From Nonomuraea gerenzanensis (GTDB lineage: Bacteria; Actinomycetota; Actinomycetes; Streptosporangiales; Streptosporangiaceae): a DNA stretch of 64,000 bases. The notes beneath the pieces are model-generated. The model was not told the DNA's origin. It ran no database searches and saw only the letters and a program-made list of their open reading frames with translations. The DNA lies in contig NZ_CP084058.1 of the NCBI RefSeq assembly GCF_020215645.1, positions 248,001-312,000 on the forward strand. Reading direction: 5' to 3'. Made by a program: the position numbers and the translations under genes. Shown one piece after another: positions 45,905-54,904 of the stretch. The stretch's first letter is position 1. The number at the start of each line of letters is the position of its first letter.

Positions 45905-46043
45905 CGCCGGCGGCGTTGGTCTGGTCGCCGGCCGTGTTGGTGGGGCTCCAGGAGACATCCCGAACGGGACGACCGCCCCCGGATAGAGGTTGCCGCCTCC
46001 GGCCGAGCCGATCAGCGGATCGATGTGCCGCGCCCGCGCGGGA
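45905..46043 (-). pseudogene. Remnant of a GH92 alpha-mannosidase gene (N-terminal fragment, frameshifted)
   Basis: On the minus strand, from about 46027, the reading HIDPLIGSAGGGNLYPGAVV then PFGM matches the N-terminal signature of GH92 alpha-1,2-mannosidases (NPFIGTGGxGNTxPGAxVPFGM). Immediately after the Met (45956-45958) the same frame turns to nonsense. The -1 frame continues SWSPTNTAGDQTNAAGAL, the next GH92 segment. One base has therefore been lost. About 45 codons remain between the GNAT gene and the MBL gene, with no signal peptide or remainder. It is a decayed gene fragment. Confidence 0.7.
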
Positions 46044-46952
46044 TCAGACCGTGGTCCGCAGCGGGCCCCCGTGGTAGGCGATCGCGTCCGCTGCGGCGGC
46101 CACCAGGTCCACCTCACCCTCCGTCGCGGCCCTGTGCAGGTTCAGCACCAGCCGTTCCCGATCCCCCCAGTCGGCGAACTCGCCCAGGTCGGCCTGGCGG
46201 GCCGCCGCCAGCGGGGTGAGCCCCCGCGCCGCCTCCTTCTGCACGAACCGGAAGTAGCGCTCCTGCTCGGCCAGCACGTACGGCAGCGCCCGGGCGTCCA
46301 CCAGCGGCCCGTGGCCCGGCACGACCAGCTCGGGCGCGAACGCCGCCAGCCAGTCCAGCGCCCGCAGCGAACCCTCCAGCGAGCCGCTGACGGTCAGCGG
46401 CGTGACGCCGTTGAAGAGCAGGTCCCCCGCGAACAGCACGCGCTCCTCCGGCAGCCACGCCACGACGTCGCCCGCCGAGTGCGCGACGAACCCGGGATGG
46501 CGCAGCTCGACGCGGCGGTCCCCGGTGTGCAGCGTCATCTCCGACCTGAACGTCACCGTCGGTGGCCGCCGCGAGAGGTTGCCCCAGTCGGGCACCGGCT
46601 CCCAGAACGGCGGCGCCCCGTCGATGACGATGTCCGCGAGGATGCCCTCGCGCGTGCTCTCGTGCCCGACGACGACCGTGTCCGCGGGCAGCAGGCTGTT
46701 GCCGTGCGTGTGGTCGCCGTGCGCGTGGGTGTTCACGGCCACCCGGACGGGCGCGCCGCGCGTGCGGGTGGCCAGCTGCATCAGGAAACGGCGCGTACGC
46801 CGCTCGCTGGCGCAGGTGTCGATCACCACGGTGCCGCCGGAGCCGGTGACCGCGCCGGCGTTGTTCACCCACCAGGTCCAGTCCGGCTGGACCCAGGCGT
46901 AGACCCCCGGGACGATCTCGTGCAGCACCGCGTCGTCGATCCCACTCATCAT
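46044..46952 (-). CDS. MBL-fold metallo-hydrolase
   Basis: This 302-aa protein has the metal site NTHAHGDHTHGN (HxHxDH) at about residue 80. HSAGDVVAWLPEERVLFAGD has the Asp at the end of the strand, and VPGHGPL the final His. The order fits cyclase-like or glyoxalase-II-like MBL hydrolases. Trp/Tyr-rich YAWVQPDWTWWVNNAG near the N-terminus may line the substrate pocket. There is no signal peptide. ATG 46952 is chosen with AGAAAGGA upstream; ATG 46949 is equally possible. It is divergent from the BTAD regulator gene. Confidence 0.84.
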   Translation of the reverse strand: MMSGIDDAVLHEIVPGVYAWVQPDWTWWVNNAGAVTGSGGTVVIDTCASERRTRRFLMQLATRTRGAPVRVAVNTHAHGDHTHGNSLLPADTVVVGHESTREGILADIVIDGAPPFWEPVPDWGNLSRRPPTVTFRSEMTLHTGDRRVELRHPGFVAHSAGDVVAWLPEERVLFAGDLLFNGVTPLTVSGSLEGSLRALDWLAAFAPELVVPGHGPLVDARALPYVLAEQERYFRFVQKEAARGLTPLAAARQADLGEFADWGDRERLVLNLHRAATEGEVDLVAAAADAIAYHGGPLRTTV

Positions 46953-47122
46953 GCGTCCGGTCCTTTCTGGAGGGTGTGCCTCGATCATGCGGAGGCGGGG
47001 TTCAGTCCCGGTCGAGCCCCGGTAGATCGGTTCTGTGGGGAAATACCTGGAAGTCCCGGAGCGGCGGAGGCACCATGCCTACGGGGGCCGTGGCTCGTTC
47101 GCGCACGCGAAGGGAGACACGC

Positions 47123-50100
47123 ATGGAGCTCCGCATTCTCGGCCCGCTGGAGGCGCTCGCGGACGGCACCGCGCTCGACCTCGGCGCCGCCAAGCAACAG
47201 GTGATCCTCGGCGTGCTGCTGCTGCACCCCAACCGGGTCGTGTCCGCCGGCCGGCTCGTGGACGAGGTGTGGGGCGAGGCGCCGCCGCCCAGCGCGGCCA
47301 AGGTCGTGCAGGGGTACGTCTCCGGGCTGCGCCGCGTCCTGGGCGGGGACGCGATCGTGACCAGGGGGCGCGGTTACCTGGCCGTGGTGCCGCCCGGGGC
47401 GCTCGACGCCGAGCGCTTCGAACGGCTCGCCCGGGAGGGGCGGGAGGCCGATCCGGCGGCGGCGGCCGGGCTCTTCCGCCAGGCGCTGTCGTTGTGGCGG
47501 GGGGAGGCGCTGGCCGGGCTGGCGTTCAGGTCGTCCGCCGCCGGGGAGGTCGAGCGGCTGACCGAGCAGCGGATCGGGGTTACCGAGGAGCTGATGGAGG
47601 CGGAGCTGGCGCTGGGGGGTGGGGCCGCGCTCGTGCCCGGGTTGCGGGAGCTGGTGGCGGCGCATCCGTACAGGGAACGGCCGCGGGCGCAGCTCATGCT
47701 CGCGCTCTACCGGTCGGGACGGCAGGCCGAGGCGTTGGCCGTCTACCGCGACACGCGGCGGCTGCTGGCCGCGGAGCTGGGGCTGGAGCCCGGTCCTGAG
47801 CTGCGGCGGATGGAACGGCTGGTGCTGGAGCAGGCGGAGGAGCTGGCGCCGGAGCGCCCGTCCGAGCGGGGGCATCCGTCCGTTTCCGGGTTGGTTTCAC
47901 GGGAAACCGGCGCGCCGGAATCGCCCCCTGGCACCAGGCGGCTCGTCACCGTCCTGGCCGCCACCGCCGCCAGCACCGCCGCCCTGGACCCCGAGCTGCT
48001 TCACCACGTGCTGGACACGCACGCCCGCACCTGCGCCGACGTGGTCACCCGGCACGGCGGCAGCGTGCAACGGCCGCCGGGCCGGCCGATGGCGGGCGTG
48101 TTCGGGCTGCGCGAGGTGCGCGAGGACGACGCCCCGCGCGCCGTGCGCGCCGCCGTCGAGCTGCGGGACGCGCTCCAGGAGTGGCAGGCGGACGTCCGCC
48201 GCGACCACGGCGTCACGCTGCCGGTACGGCTCGGCGTCGAGTCGGGCGAGGCGTACGTGCCGGACGGCTCCCCGGCCACCGGGCACGTGTTCGACGCCGC
48301 GAGCCTGCTGCAGCAGGCCGCCCCCGACGGCGGCATCCTGCTCGGCGACCGCACCCGTGCCCTGGTCCGTGCGATGGCCACGGCGCAGCCGCACGAGACG
48401 GTGGCCGGCGCGCCCGCGTGGCTGCTGAGCGGGCTCAGGCGCGAGCCGTCGCTGCGGGAGTCGCCGGTGCCGTTCGTCGGCCGTCACCAGGAGCTGCACC
48501 AGCTCAGGCAGGCCCTGCACGAGGTGGTCGCGCGGCGGGACTGCCGCCTGGTGACCGTGCTCGGCCCGCCGGGCATCGGCAAGTCCAGGCTGACCGCCCG
48601 CCTGCTGGAGGAGGACACGGTCTCGGTCGTGATCGTGCGCTGTGCCTCGTACGGCACCGGGGCGGAGCTCGCGCAGCTCGTCAAGCAGGTGCCGGTGAGC
48701 AGCGCGGAAGAGCGCGGGCCGGTGAGCGGTGAGGAGGAGCGCCGGCCGGTGGGCGGCGGCGAGGAGGAGCGCGTCCGGCGGATCCTGACCTCGGCGGGGC
48801 AGCCCTCGCAGGCCGACGAGACGTTCTGGGCCGTACGCAGGCTCCTCGAACGCGCCGCCGCCCACCGCCCGCTGATCGTCGTGGTCGACGACGCCCATCA
48901 CGCGCCCCCCGAGCTGCTCGACCTGCTCGACTACCTGGTCGCCTGCTCCACGGGCGCGCCCCTGCTGCTGCTGTGCCTGTCCCGCGAGCGGCGCGGGTCG
49001 TGGCCGGAGTCCGTGGTGCTCGGGCCGCTGGCGGAGCCGGAGGCGTACAAGCTGGCGGAGAACGCGGCGGCCGGCGCGCTCGACCAGCGCGCGGTCGAGG
49101 CGGTCGTGCGGGTGGCGGAGGGGAACCCGTTCTTCCTGGAGCAGCTCGTCGCGGCCAGGGAGGAGACCGGCACGGACGCGCTGCCCATGACCGTCCAGGC
49201 GGTGCTCGCAGCGCGCATCGACCACCTCGGCCCGGCGGAGCGCACCGTGCTCCAGTACGCCTCCGTCGAGGGCGCCACCTTCCACTGGGGCGCGGTCGCC
49301 GCGCTCGTGCGGGACGGCGCCCGCGCCGCGCTCATGTCCCTGGTCCGCAAGAACCTGGTCATGGCCGACCCGCCGCAGTTCGCCGACGAGGACGCGTTCC
49401 GCTTCGCCCACGCCCTCATCGGCGAGGTCGCCTACGACAGCCTGCCCAAACGCACCCGCGCCGACCTGCACGAGCGGATCGCGGGCTGGCTGACCGGCAA
49501 GCCGGGCGCGCAGCCCGCGGCGATCGGCCACCACCTGGAGGCGTGCGTGCGCCTGCGCGGCGAGCTGGGCCTGTCCGGCGAGCGGGAGCGCACGCTGGCC
49601 CGCGAGGCCGCCGCGCACCTGGCCGCCGCCGCGCCCGCCGCGTTGCTGCGCGGGGACGTGACGGCGGGCGCCCTGCTGTGGCGGCGCGCGGTCACGCTCA
49701 TGCCGCCCGACGATCCGGAGCGGGCCGCGCTGCTGCCCAGGCTGGGGGCGGCGCTGTACGAGGCGGGCCGGTTCGAGCAGGCCAACGAGGTGCTCGGCGA
49801 GGCGATCGCGCTCGGCGAGCCCCGGGTGGCGGCGCTGGCCGAGGTGGAGCGGGAGCGCGTCCGGCTGCAGGCGGGTACCGGCTGGTCGCTGGCCGACGCG
49901 CGGCGGGTGGCCGACCGGGCGCTGCGCGCGCTGCGCGGCGACGACCGCGGCCTGTGCAGGGCGTGGTGCCTGCGTGCCTCCATCGACTGGACCGAGGGGC
50001 GGGCCGCCGCGGCGGACGAGTCCTGGCGGCACGCGGAACGGCACGCCGCGCTCGCGGGCGACGACCGCGAGCTGTACGAGATCCTCGGCTGGCGGGCGTC

Positions 50101-50824
50101 GGCGGCGGCGTTCGGCCCCATGCCGGTGGACCCGGCGCTCGCCCTGTGCGAGCGCAGCCGCGCCAGGGTGGCGGACAGCCCGGCGGCGATGGCCGTGATC
50201 CTGCACCCGGTCGGCCTGCTGCTGGCGATGCGCGGCGAGTTCGCCCAGGCCAGGGAGAGCCTGCGTGAGGCCGACGAGATCCTCGGCGAGCTGGGCCGGC
50301 TGCAGTCGGCCGTCTCCCACCACGAGGCCATGATCGAGCTGCTGGCGGGCCGGCCGGCGGAGGCCGAGTCGCTGCTGCGGGCCGGCTACGAGCGGCTGTC
50401 GGAGCTGGGCGAGCGCACGCTGCTCGCGACCACGGCGGCGATGCTCGCCCGCGCCCTGCACCTGCGGGGCCGCGACGAGGAGGCCGAGCACGCCTGCCGG
50501 GTCAGCGCCCGCAACGCCGGCGAGGAGGACCTGCCCACCCAGGTCATGTGGCGCGGCGTCCAGGCGGGCATCCTCGCCGCCAGGGGCGCCGCCGGGGCGG
50601 TGGACCTGGCCCGCGAGGCCGTACGGCTGGCCCAGCGCACGGACCTGTCGCCGATCATCGCGGACGCCCTGTTCGATCTCGCAGTGGTCCTGTACGCCTC
50701 GGGCGCGCACGAGCAGGCTTGTACCGAGGCCCGCAGGAGCAGGGCCCTGCACGAGCGCAAGGGGAACGCCGTGTCGGCAGAGCACGTGCGCGCCTGGCTC
50801 GAGGCACGATCACCAAGCGAATGA
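47123..50824 (+). CDS. SARP/BTAD-type multidomain regulator with pseudo-cyclase, AAA ATPase and TPR-like repeats
   Basis: This 1233-aa protein has a winged-helix DNA-binding domain (1-90; ELRILGPLEALADG), then BTAD (95-245; LYRSGRQAEALAVYRDTRR). A class III nucleotidyl-cyclase-like domain (about 265-435) follows. An AAA ATPase (Walker A GPPGIGKS at 481-488; Walker B LIVVVDDAHHAP) is next, then a long TPR-like C-terminus. The cyclase part reads VTVLAATAAS and GRPMAGVFG where active enzymes have VTVLFADLxGxT and GDxxMAVFG. Both metal aspartates are lost, so it should not make cAMP. Low-complexity SSAEERGPVSGEEERRPVGG sits inside the ATPase region. The regulator type often controls antibiotic clusters, but no biosynthetic genes lie nearby. 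ATG 47123 follows AAGGGAGA. Confidence 0.9.
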   Translation: MELRILGPLEALADGTALDLGAAKQQVILGVLLLHPNRVVSAGRLVDEVWGEAPPPSAAKVVQGYVSGLRRVLGGDAIVTRGRGYLAVVPPGALDAERFERLAREGREADPAAAAGLFRQALSLWRGEALAGLAFRSSAAGEVERLTEQRIGVTEELMEAELALGGGAALVPGLRELVAAHPYRERPRAQLMLALYRSGRQAEALAVYRDTRRLLAAELGLEPGPELRRMERLVLEQAEELAPERPSERGHPSVSGLVSRETGAPESPPGTRRLVTVLAATAASTAALDPELLHHVLDTHARTCADVVTRHGGSVQRPPGRPMAGVFGLREVREDDAPRAVRAAVELRDALQEWQADVRRDHGVTLPVRLGVESGEAYVPDGSPATGHVFDAASLLQQAAPDGGILLGDRTRALVRAMATAQPHETVAGAPAWLLSGLRREPSLRESPVPFVGRHQELHQLRQALHEVVARRDCRLVTVLGPPGIGKSRLTARLLEEDTVSVVIVRCASYGTGAELAQLVKQVPVSSAEERGPVSGEEERRPVGGGEEERVRRILTSAGQPSQADETFWAVRRLLERAAAHRPLIVVVDDAHHAPPELLDLLDYLVACSTGAPLLLLCLSRERRGSWPESVVLGPLAEPEAYKLAENAAAGALDQRAVEAVVRVAEGNPFFLEQLVAAREETGTDALPMTVQAVLAARIDHLGPAERTVLQYASVEGATFHWGAVAALVRDGARAALMSLVRKNLVMADPPQFADEDAFRFAHALIGEVAYDSLPKRTRADLHERIAGWLTGKPGAQPAAIGHHLEACVRLRGELGLSGERERTLAREAAAHLAAAAPAALLRGDVTAGALLWRRAVTLMPPDDPERAALLPRLGAALYEAGRFEQANEVLGEAIALGEPRVAALAEVERERVRLQAGTGWSLADARRVADRALRALRGDDRGLCRAWCLRASIDWTEGRAAAADESWRHAERHAALAGDDRELYEILGWRASAAAFGPMPVDPALALCERSRARVADSPAAMAVILHPVGLLLAMRGEFAQARESLREADEILGELGRLQSAVSHHEAMIELLAGRPAEAESLLRAGYERLSELGERTLLATTAAMLARALHLRGRDEEAEHACRVSARNAGEEDLPTQVMWRGVQAGILAARGAAGAVDLAREAVRLAQRTDLSPIIADALFDLAVVLYASGAHEQACTEARRSRALHERKGNAVSAEHVRAWLEARSPSE

Positions 50825-50834
50825 GAGCCATCCC

Positions 50835-51191
50835 ATGTCCCTGTCCCAAATAGTCGAGGTCCTGGTCTCCGAGGAGGAGGTGACGGTCGTCGGCAGGCAC
50901 ACGCCGTCGCCCGAGCACGAGGGCAGCCCGGCGCACTACTACTACGTGCTCAGCAAGGACGGCGCCGCCCTCGTCCGCGGCAGCGCCGAAGTGGTCCTGC
51001 CGGTCAGCGTCCCCCCGGACCCCGCCCCCGAGACCTCCTGGACCGCCCCTCCGCGGCCCCGCCCGCAGGAGCTCAAGGAGGGCATGACCGTGCTCGCCAC
51101 CGCGCTCGGCGTCATCGAGACCACGGACCCGCCCGGCTTCCACACCCTCCTGTGGAGCCAGGAACTCCCGGTCACCGTCATGGAGGACTGA
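50835..51191 (+). CDS. 118-aa protein of unknown function
   Basis: This protein is encoded 10 nt after the BTAD regulator and is certainly in the same operon. It contains a short two-strand N-terminal part (IVEVLVSEEEVTVVGRH), a Pro-rich middle (PPDPAPETSWTAPPRPRP), and a C-terminal LPVTVMED. It has no signal peptide, helix-turn-helix or catalytic motif. I do not recognise a family. Position suggests it modulates or is co-expressed with the regulator; nothing in the sequence proves that. Confidence 0.6.
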   Translation: MSLSQIVEVLVSEEEVTVVGRHTPSPEHEGSPAHYYYVLSKDGAALVRGSAEVVLPVSVPPDPAPETSWTAPPRPRPQELKEGMTVLATALGVIETTDPPGFHTLLWSQELPVTVMED

Positions 51192-51284
51192 CGGGGCCGC
51201 CCGAGAGGTGAGTAATGCCCTACTCATGTGCCGGCGAGGGGAGGCAGGCGAGCCTGGTCGCTCGACCCGACGAGGGGAGCGGAT

Positions 51285-54170
51285 GTGCGAACGCGGCTGG
51301 CTCGGCTGCTGACCGTCGTGTTATTGGCGGTGGCGGGCATGGCGTACGGAGGCGCGGTCCCGGCGCAGGCGGAGGCGGTGGAGGTCACCGTCAGCCTGTA
51401 CCGGGTGCAGGAGCTGTCGTGCAACGAGGGCGACTTCGAGGCATGCGGCAACGACTACTACCCGAAGTTCAAGATCGGCGACAACGAGCTGTACGACGGC
51501 AAGGACGACTTCTGCTGCGCCCACGGCTCGGACTTCACCACCAACTGGGTGCACAAGGCCACGGTGGACACCAGCAGGAACCCGGTCGACATCCGGCTGG
51601 AGCTGTGGGACCAGGACGACCTGAGCGACGACGACGTCATCCACTGGGTCAGGACGGGTGACTACCTGGATCTCAAGTTCGACCTGTTCACCTGCGTCTT
51701 CACCGGCGGCGGCCTGACCGTCCAGCAGGGCGCGAACCTGCCGACGCTCGCGGGGGAGAGCGAGACGACCGGCGCGGACACGGCCAGGGGCTACTTCACG
51801 ATCAGCACGCCCGACTGCGTCAGGAAGGTCAACGAGACCGACAGCGACGGCGACGGCATCATGAACGGCTGGGAGACGCCCAAGGGCGGCCTCGACGTCA
51901 ACACGGACGGCAGGATCGACCTGGCGCTGGGCCAGGCGCCGTTCAACGCGCTGCCGTACCGCAAGGACCTGTTCGTCGAGGCGGACTTCATGCAGGGGTT
52001 CAGGCCGGTGGACGGCGCGCTGCAGGACGTGATCGACGCGTTCGCCGCCGCGCCCGTGGACCCGTTCCCCGAGCCCACGTCGCAGACCTTCCGCGGCGTC
52101 AAGCTGCACGCGGCGGTGGACGAGCAGGTGCCGCACGTGGCGGGGATCAACTTCAGGAGCGAGCCCGCCGGGGACCGCAACGACTTCTACGACTTCAAGC
52201 GCGGCAACCCGCGCGGCCCGTGCACGGGCTTCTTCGGCACCGCCGCCGACCGCGCGGACGCCAACTGCGAGCACATACTGAACGCCAGGCGCCAGGTCTT
52301 CCGTTACGCCCTGTTCGCCGACACCTTCGCGGAGAACACCAGCTCCTCGGGCAGCGCCGAGTGGGCCGCCGCCGGGCCGCAGGGCGGCAACGACTTCATC
52401 GTCACGATGGGCGCGCTGAGCGACACGACGTTCGAGCGGGCGGGCGGCAGGCGGGCCACCGAGGCCGCGACGTTCATGCACGAGCTGGGCCACACGCTGA
52501 GCCTGGGCCACGGCGGCGACGACGCCACCAACTGCAAGCCCAACTACCTCAGCGTGATGAACTACAACCTCCAGTTCCCGATCAGGGACTCCGCGCGCCC
52601 GCTCGACTACTCCAGCGCGCACGAGGGCACCGCGCTGACCACCCCGCTCGACGAGGCCCACCTCAACGAGAACAGGGGCGTGTACGGCAACCCGCGCCCC
52701 GAGCGCAACATCGTCTTCGGCCGCGGGGGCAAGCTGGAGGTGGCGCCCGCCACGGACGGCCGCATCGACTGGAACGGCATGAACGGCGACAAGGAGCCCG
52801 ACGTCGCCGCCGACATCAACGACATCGACTCCATCAGGGCCTGCCGGGACGCCAGCCCCAACGAGGTGCTCGACGGCTTCGACGACTGGGCGAACATCCA
52901 GTACAACCCCCGGCTCTTCACCGGCAGCTTCGCCGACGGCACCGGCCGGGAGACCGTGGAGGAGATGACCGAGCAGACGGTCCTGGAGATGAGCCAGAAG
53001 GCCGACCTCAAAGTCACCAAGTCGGCCGACAAGCAGGAGGCCGCCGGCGGCGACACCGTGAGCTACACGGTGCCCGTGACCAACCTGGGCCCCGGCGCCG
53101 CCAAGGAGGTCTCGCTCACCGACACGCTGCCGGACGGGACCGAGGTGCGGCGCCCGGTGCCCGACCTGGCGAGCGGCGCGACGGACACGCAGACGTTCGG
53201 CTACGAGGTGCCGTGCGACACGGCGGACGGCACGGTGCTCACCAACACCGTCGCCGTGACGGGCAAGGACGCCGACGGCGTGGTGGACCCGTACACCAGC
53301 GACAACACCGCGAAGGCGACCACCACGGTCCGCGCGCCCGTGCTCACGGCCGGTCTGACGGCCACGGCGTCGGTGAACGCCGGTGAGGCGATCACGTACA
53401 CGATCGGGTACGCCAACACCGGCGGCGGCCCCGCCTCCGCCGTCACCATCACCGCCACGCTCCCGGCGGGCGTCTACTACAGCCAGGCGCTCGACCAGGG
53501 CGCCGGCCCCAAGCCCGGCACGGTCACGCGGAACGCCGACGGCACCACGACGCTGACCTGGAGCGCCGGCGACCTGCCCGCCAGGTCGGGGGAGCGCAGC
53601 ATCGTCCTGACCGCGCGGCCGACGCTGCTGGCCACGGCGGGCACGGCGTACGCGGCGAGCGTGTCGGCCGGTTTCAAGAACGCCGGCCAGGCGTGCACGT
53701 TCGAGCCGGTCAGCGCCACGGCCCGCACGACGGTCACCGAGGTCAGGCCCACCAGGAACCCGGTGCTGCCGGCGGTGTGGGCGCTGCGGCCCGACCTGCG
53801 CACGGCCGAGGTGCTGGCCCGCGTCCAGGCGACCGACACCCGCTTCGACGGGGCCGACGACTCGGCTCCCGACGGGGCGCTGTCGCAGCGCGAGGCGTCG
53901 GCCACGCTGACCCTGCCGGTGCTCCAGCCGCGCACGCTGCGGGCGGAGCTGCTGGCGGCGACGCTCAACCTGGGCACCCGCCGGATCAACGCGGCCACCG
54001 CCGTGGACACGCTCACCACCCGCGCGCTGGGGCTGAGCACGGTGGGCGACGCGGTCCGCTACGCCCAGGCGACCCTGGCCGAGCCGCCGACGGCGGCGAA
54101 CCTGGTCCGCTACACGAAGACCACCCTGGTCCTCACCGAGATCAACTCGGGCCTGGCGGAACGTTGGTGA
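51285..54170 (+). CDS. Secreted metzincin-like zinc metalloprotease with DUF11-type repeats
   Basis: This 961-aa protein has a Sec signal peptide (residues 1-30, RLLTVVLLAVAGMAYGG). The Cys-rich N-terminal part (about 30-190) is followed by a calcium-type DSDGDGIMNGWE loop and an extended zincin domain. HELGHTLSLGH (H399, E400, H403, H409) is the metzincin zinc motif, and SVMNY with M425 is the Met-turn. From about residue 570 two DUF11-type beta domains follow (LKVTKSADKQEAAGG and VLTAGLTATASVNAGE). The last 150 residues form a helical C-terminal domain. It should act outside the cell, perhaps anchored by the repeats. GTG 51285 follows GAGGGGAG. A bidirectional hairpin terminator lies downstream. 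Confidence 0.87.
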   Translation: MRTRLARLLTVVLLAVAGMAYGGAVPAQAEAVEVTVSLYRVQELSCNEGDFEACGNDYYPKFKIGDNELYDGKDDFCCAHGSDFTTNWVHKATVDTSRNPVDIRLELWDQDDLSDDDVIHWVRTGDYLDLKFDLFTCVFTGGGLTVQQGANLPTLAGESETTGADTARGYFTISTPDCVRKVNETDSDGDGIMNGWETPKGGLDVNTDGRIDLALGQAPFNALPYRKDLFVEADFMQGFRPVDGALQDVIDAFAAAPVDPFPEPTSQTFRGVKLHAAVDEQVPHVAGINFRSEPAGDRNDFYDFKRGNPRGPCTGFFGTAADRADANCEHILNARRQVFRYALFADTFAENTSSSGSAEWAAAGPQGGNDFIVTMGALSDTTFERAGGRRATEAATFMHELGHTLSLGHGGDDATNCKPNYLSVMNYNLQFPIRDSARPLDYSSAHEGTALTTPLDEAHLNENRGVYGNPRPERNIVFGRGGKLEVAPATDGRIDWNGMNGDKEPDVAADINDIDSIRACRDASPNEVLDGFDDWANIQYNPRLFTGSFADGTGRETVEEMTEQTVLEMSQKADLKVTKSADKQEAAGGDTVSYTVPVTNLGPGAAKEVSLTDTLPDGTEVRRPVPDLASGATDTQTFGYEVPCDTADGTVLTNTVAVTGKDADGVVDPYTSDNTAKATTTVRAPVLTAGLTATASVNAGEAITYTIGYANTGGGPASAVTITATLPAGVYYSQALDQGAGPKPGTVTRNADGTTTLTWSAGDLPARSGERSIVLTARPTLLATAGTAYAASVSAGFKNAGQACTFEPVSATARTTVTEVRPTRNPVLPAVWALRPDLRTAEVLARVQATDTRFDGADDSAPDGALSQREASATLTLPVLQPRTLRAELLAATLNLGTRRINAATAVDTLTTRALGLSTVGDAVRYAQATLAEPPTAANLVRYTKTTLVLTEINSGLAERW

Positions 54171-54181
54171 TCCCCTGAACC

Positions 54182-54213
54182 CTGAGCGCCGCCGCGGCCA
54201 CGGCGGCGCTCAG
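54182..54213. terminator. Strong bidirectional hairpin terminator
   Basis: CTGAGCGCCGCCG (54182-54194) pairs perfectly with CGGCGGCGCTCAG (54201-54213) around a 6-nt loop, between the convergent metalloprotease and GntR genes. Confidence 0.7.
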
Positions 54214-54238
54214 GCGCGCGCTCCAGGGCGGCCGGCGC

Positions 54239-54850
54239 TCAGGTGTGGGTTCCGCGTTCGGCGTAGCTGAGGACGTGCTCGCGCAGCAGGACGCCCACGC
54301 GCGGGTCGTCCCGCTCGAACGCCGCCAGCAGCGGCTCGTGGTCGGCGGCGTTCTCCAGGGCGTGCGTCCTGAGCAGCCGGATCGACAGGTGGGTCCACAC
54401 CTCGATGCCGAGCGACTCCCACACCGACAGCAGCACCTCGTTCCCCGCGCCCCTGACGATCTCACGGTGGAACGCCACGCCGTGACGCACCTGCTCGGAC
54501 ACCGACGCGGCCTCGTGCAGACGCTCCAGGTGCGCGCGCAGGGCCGCCACGGGCGGGCGGCGCAGCCGTACGGCGGTCTCCTCCAGGCCGGCCCGCACCA
54601 CGTAGACCTCACGCAGATCGGCCTGGGTCAGCTCGCGCACCCGCGCCCCCTTGTTGGGCGCGAACTCGATCAGGCGCAGCGCCGCCAGCTCGCGCAGCGC
54701 CTCGCGGACGGGAGCCTGGCTGACCCCGGCCTCGGCCGCCACCTGCCGCTCCACGATCCGGTCGCCCGGCCCCCATCGGCCGCCGATCAGGCCGTCGAGC
54801 AGGGTCTGGCGGATCTGGTCACTGAGCGGCGTACGCACGACGGGTTGCAC
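54239..54850 (-). CDS. GntR-family regulator (FadR/FCD-type)
   Basis: This 203-aa protein has a winged helix at about residues 5-72 ([38 protein letters not shown]) and an all-helical FCD ligand domain. The FCD metal-binding residues are partly visible ([12 protein letters not shown] with His, [10 protein letters not shown] with Asp/His, [10 protein letters not shown] with His). FCD regulators sense organic acids. It is divergent from the aceE-type gene, and a perfect palindrome (54875-54886) sits between them. Control of pyruvate dehydrogenase by this protein is a reasonable inference. It starts with GTG 54850. Confidence 0.87.
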   Translation of the reverse strand: MQPVVRTPLSDQIRQTLLDGLIGGRWGPGDRIVERQVAAEAGVSQAPVREALRELAALRLIEFAPNKGARVRELTQADLREVYVVRAGLEETAVRLRRPPVAALRAHLERLHEAASVSEQVRHGVAFHREIVRGAGNEVLLSVWESLGIEVWTHLSIRLLRTHALENAADHEPLLAAFERDDPRVGVLLREHVLSYAERGTHT

Positions 54851-54874
54851 AACTCACAGACTACAGAACATCGG

Positions 54875-54886
54875 ATGATCGATCAT
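54875..54886. promoter_or_regulatory. Perfect 12-bp palindrome ATGATCGATCAT (likely GntR operator)
   Basis: This exact palindrome lies in the 54-nt gap between divergent gntR and aceE, 25 nt from the gntR start and 18 nt from the aceE ATG. Size and location fit a GntR dimer site. Confidence 0.6.
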
Positions 54887-54904
54887 AGGGTGTTTAATGG
54901 AGTC

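Noticed and set aside
47123..51191. Part of an antibiotic biosynthetic cluster controlled by the SARP-type regulator.
   Set aside because: The adjacent genes are an MBL hydrolase, a small unknown protein and a secreted protease. No PKS, NRPS, terpene or RiPP genes are present.
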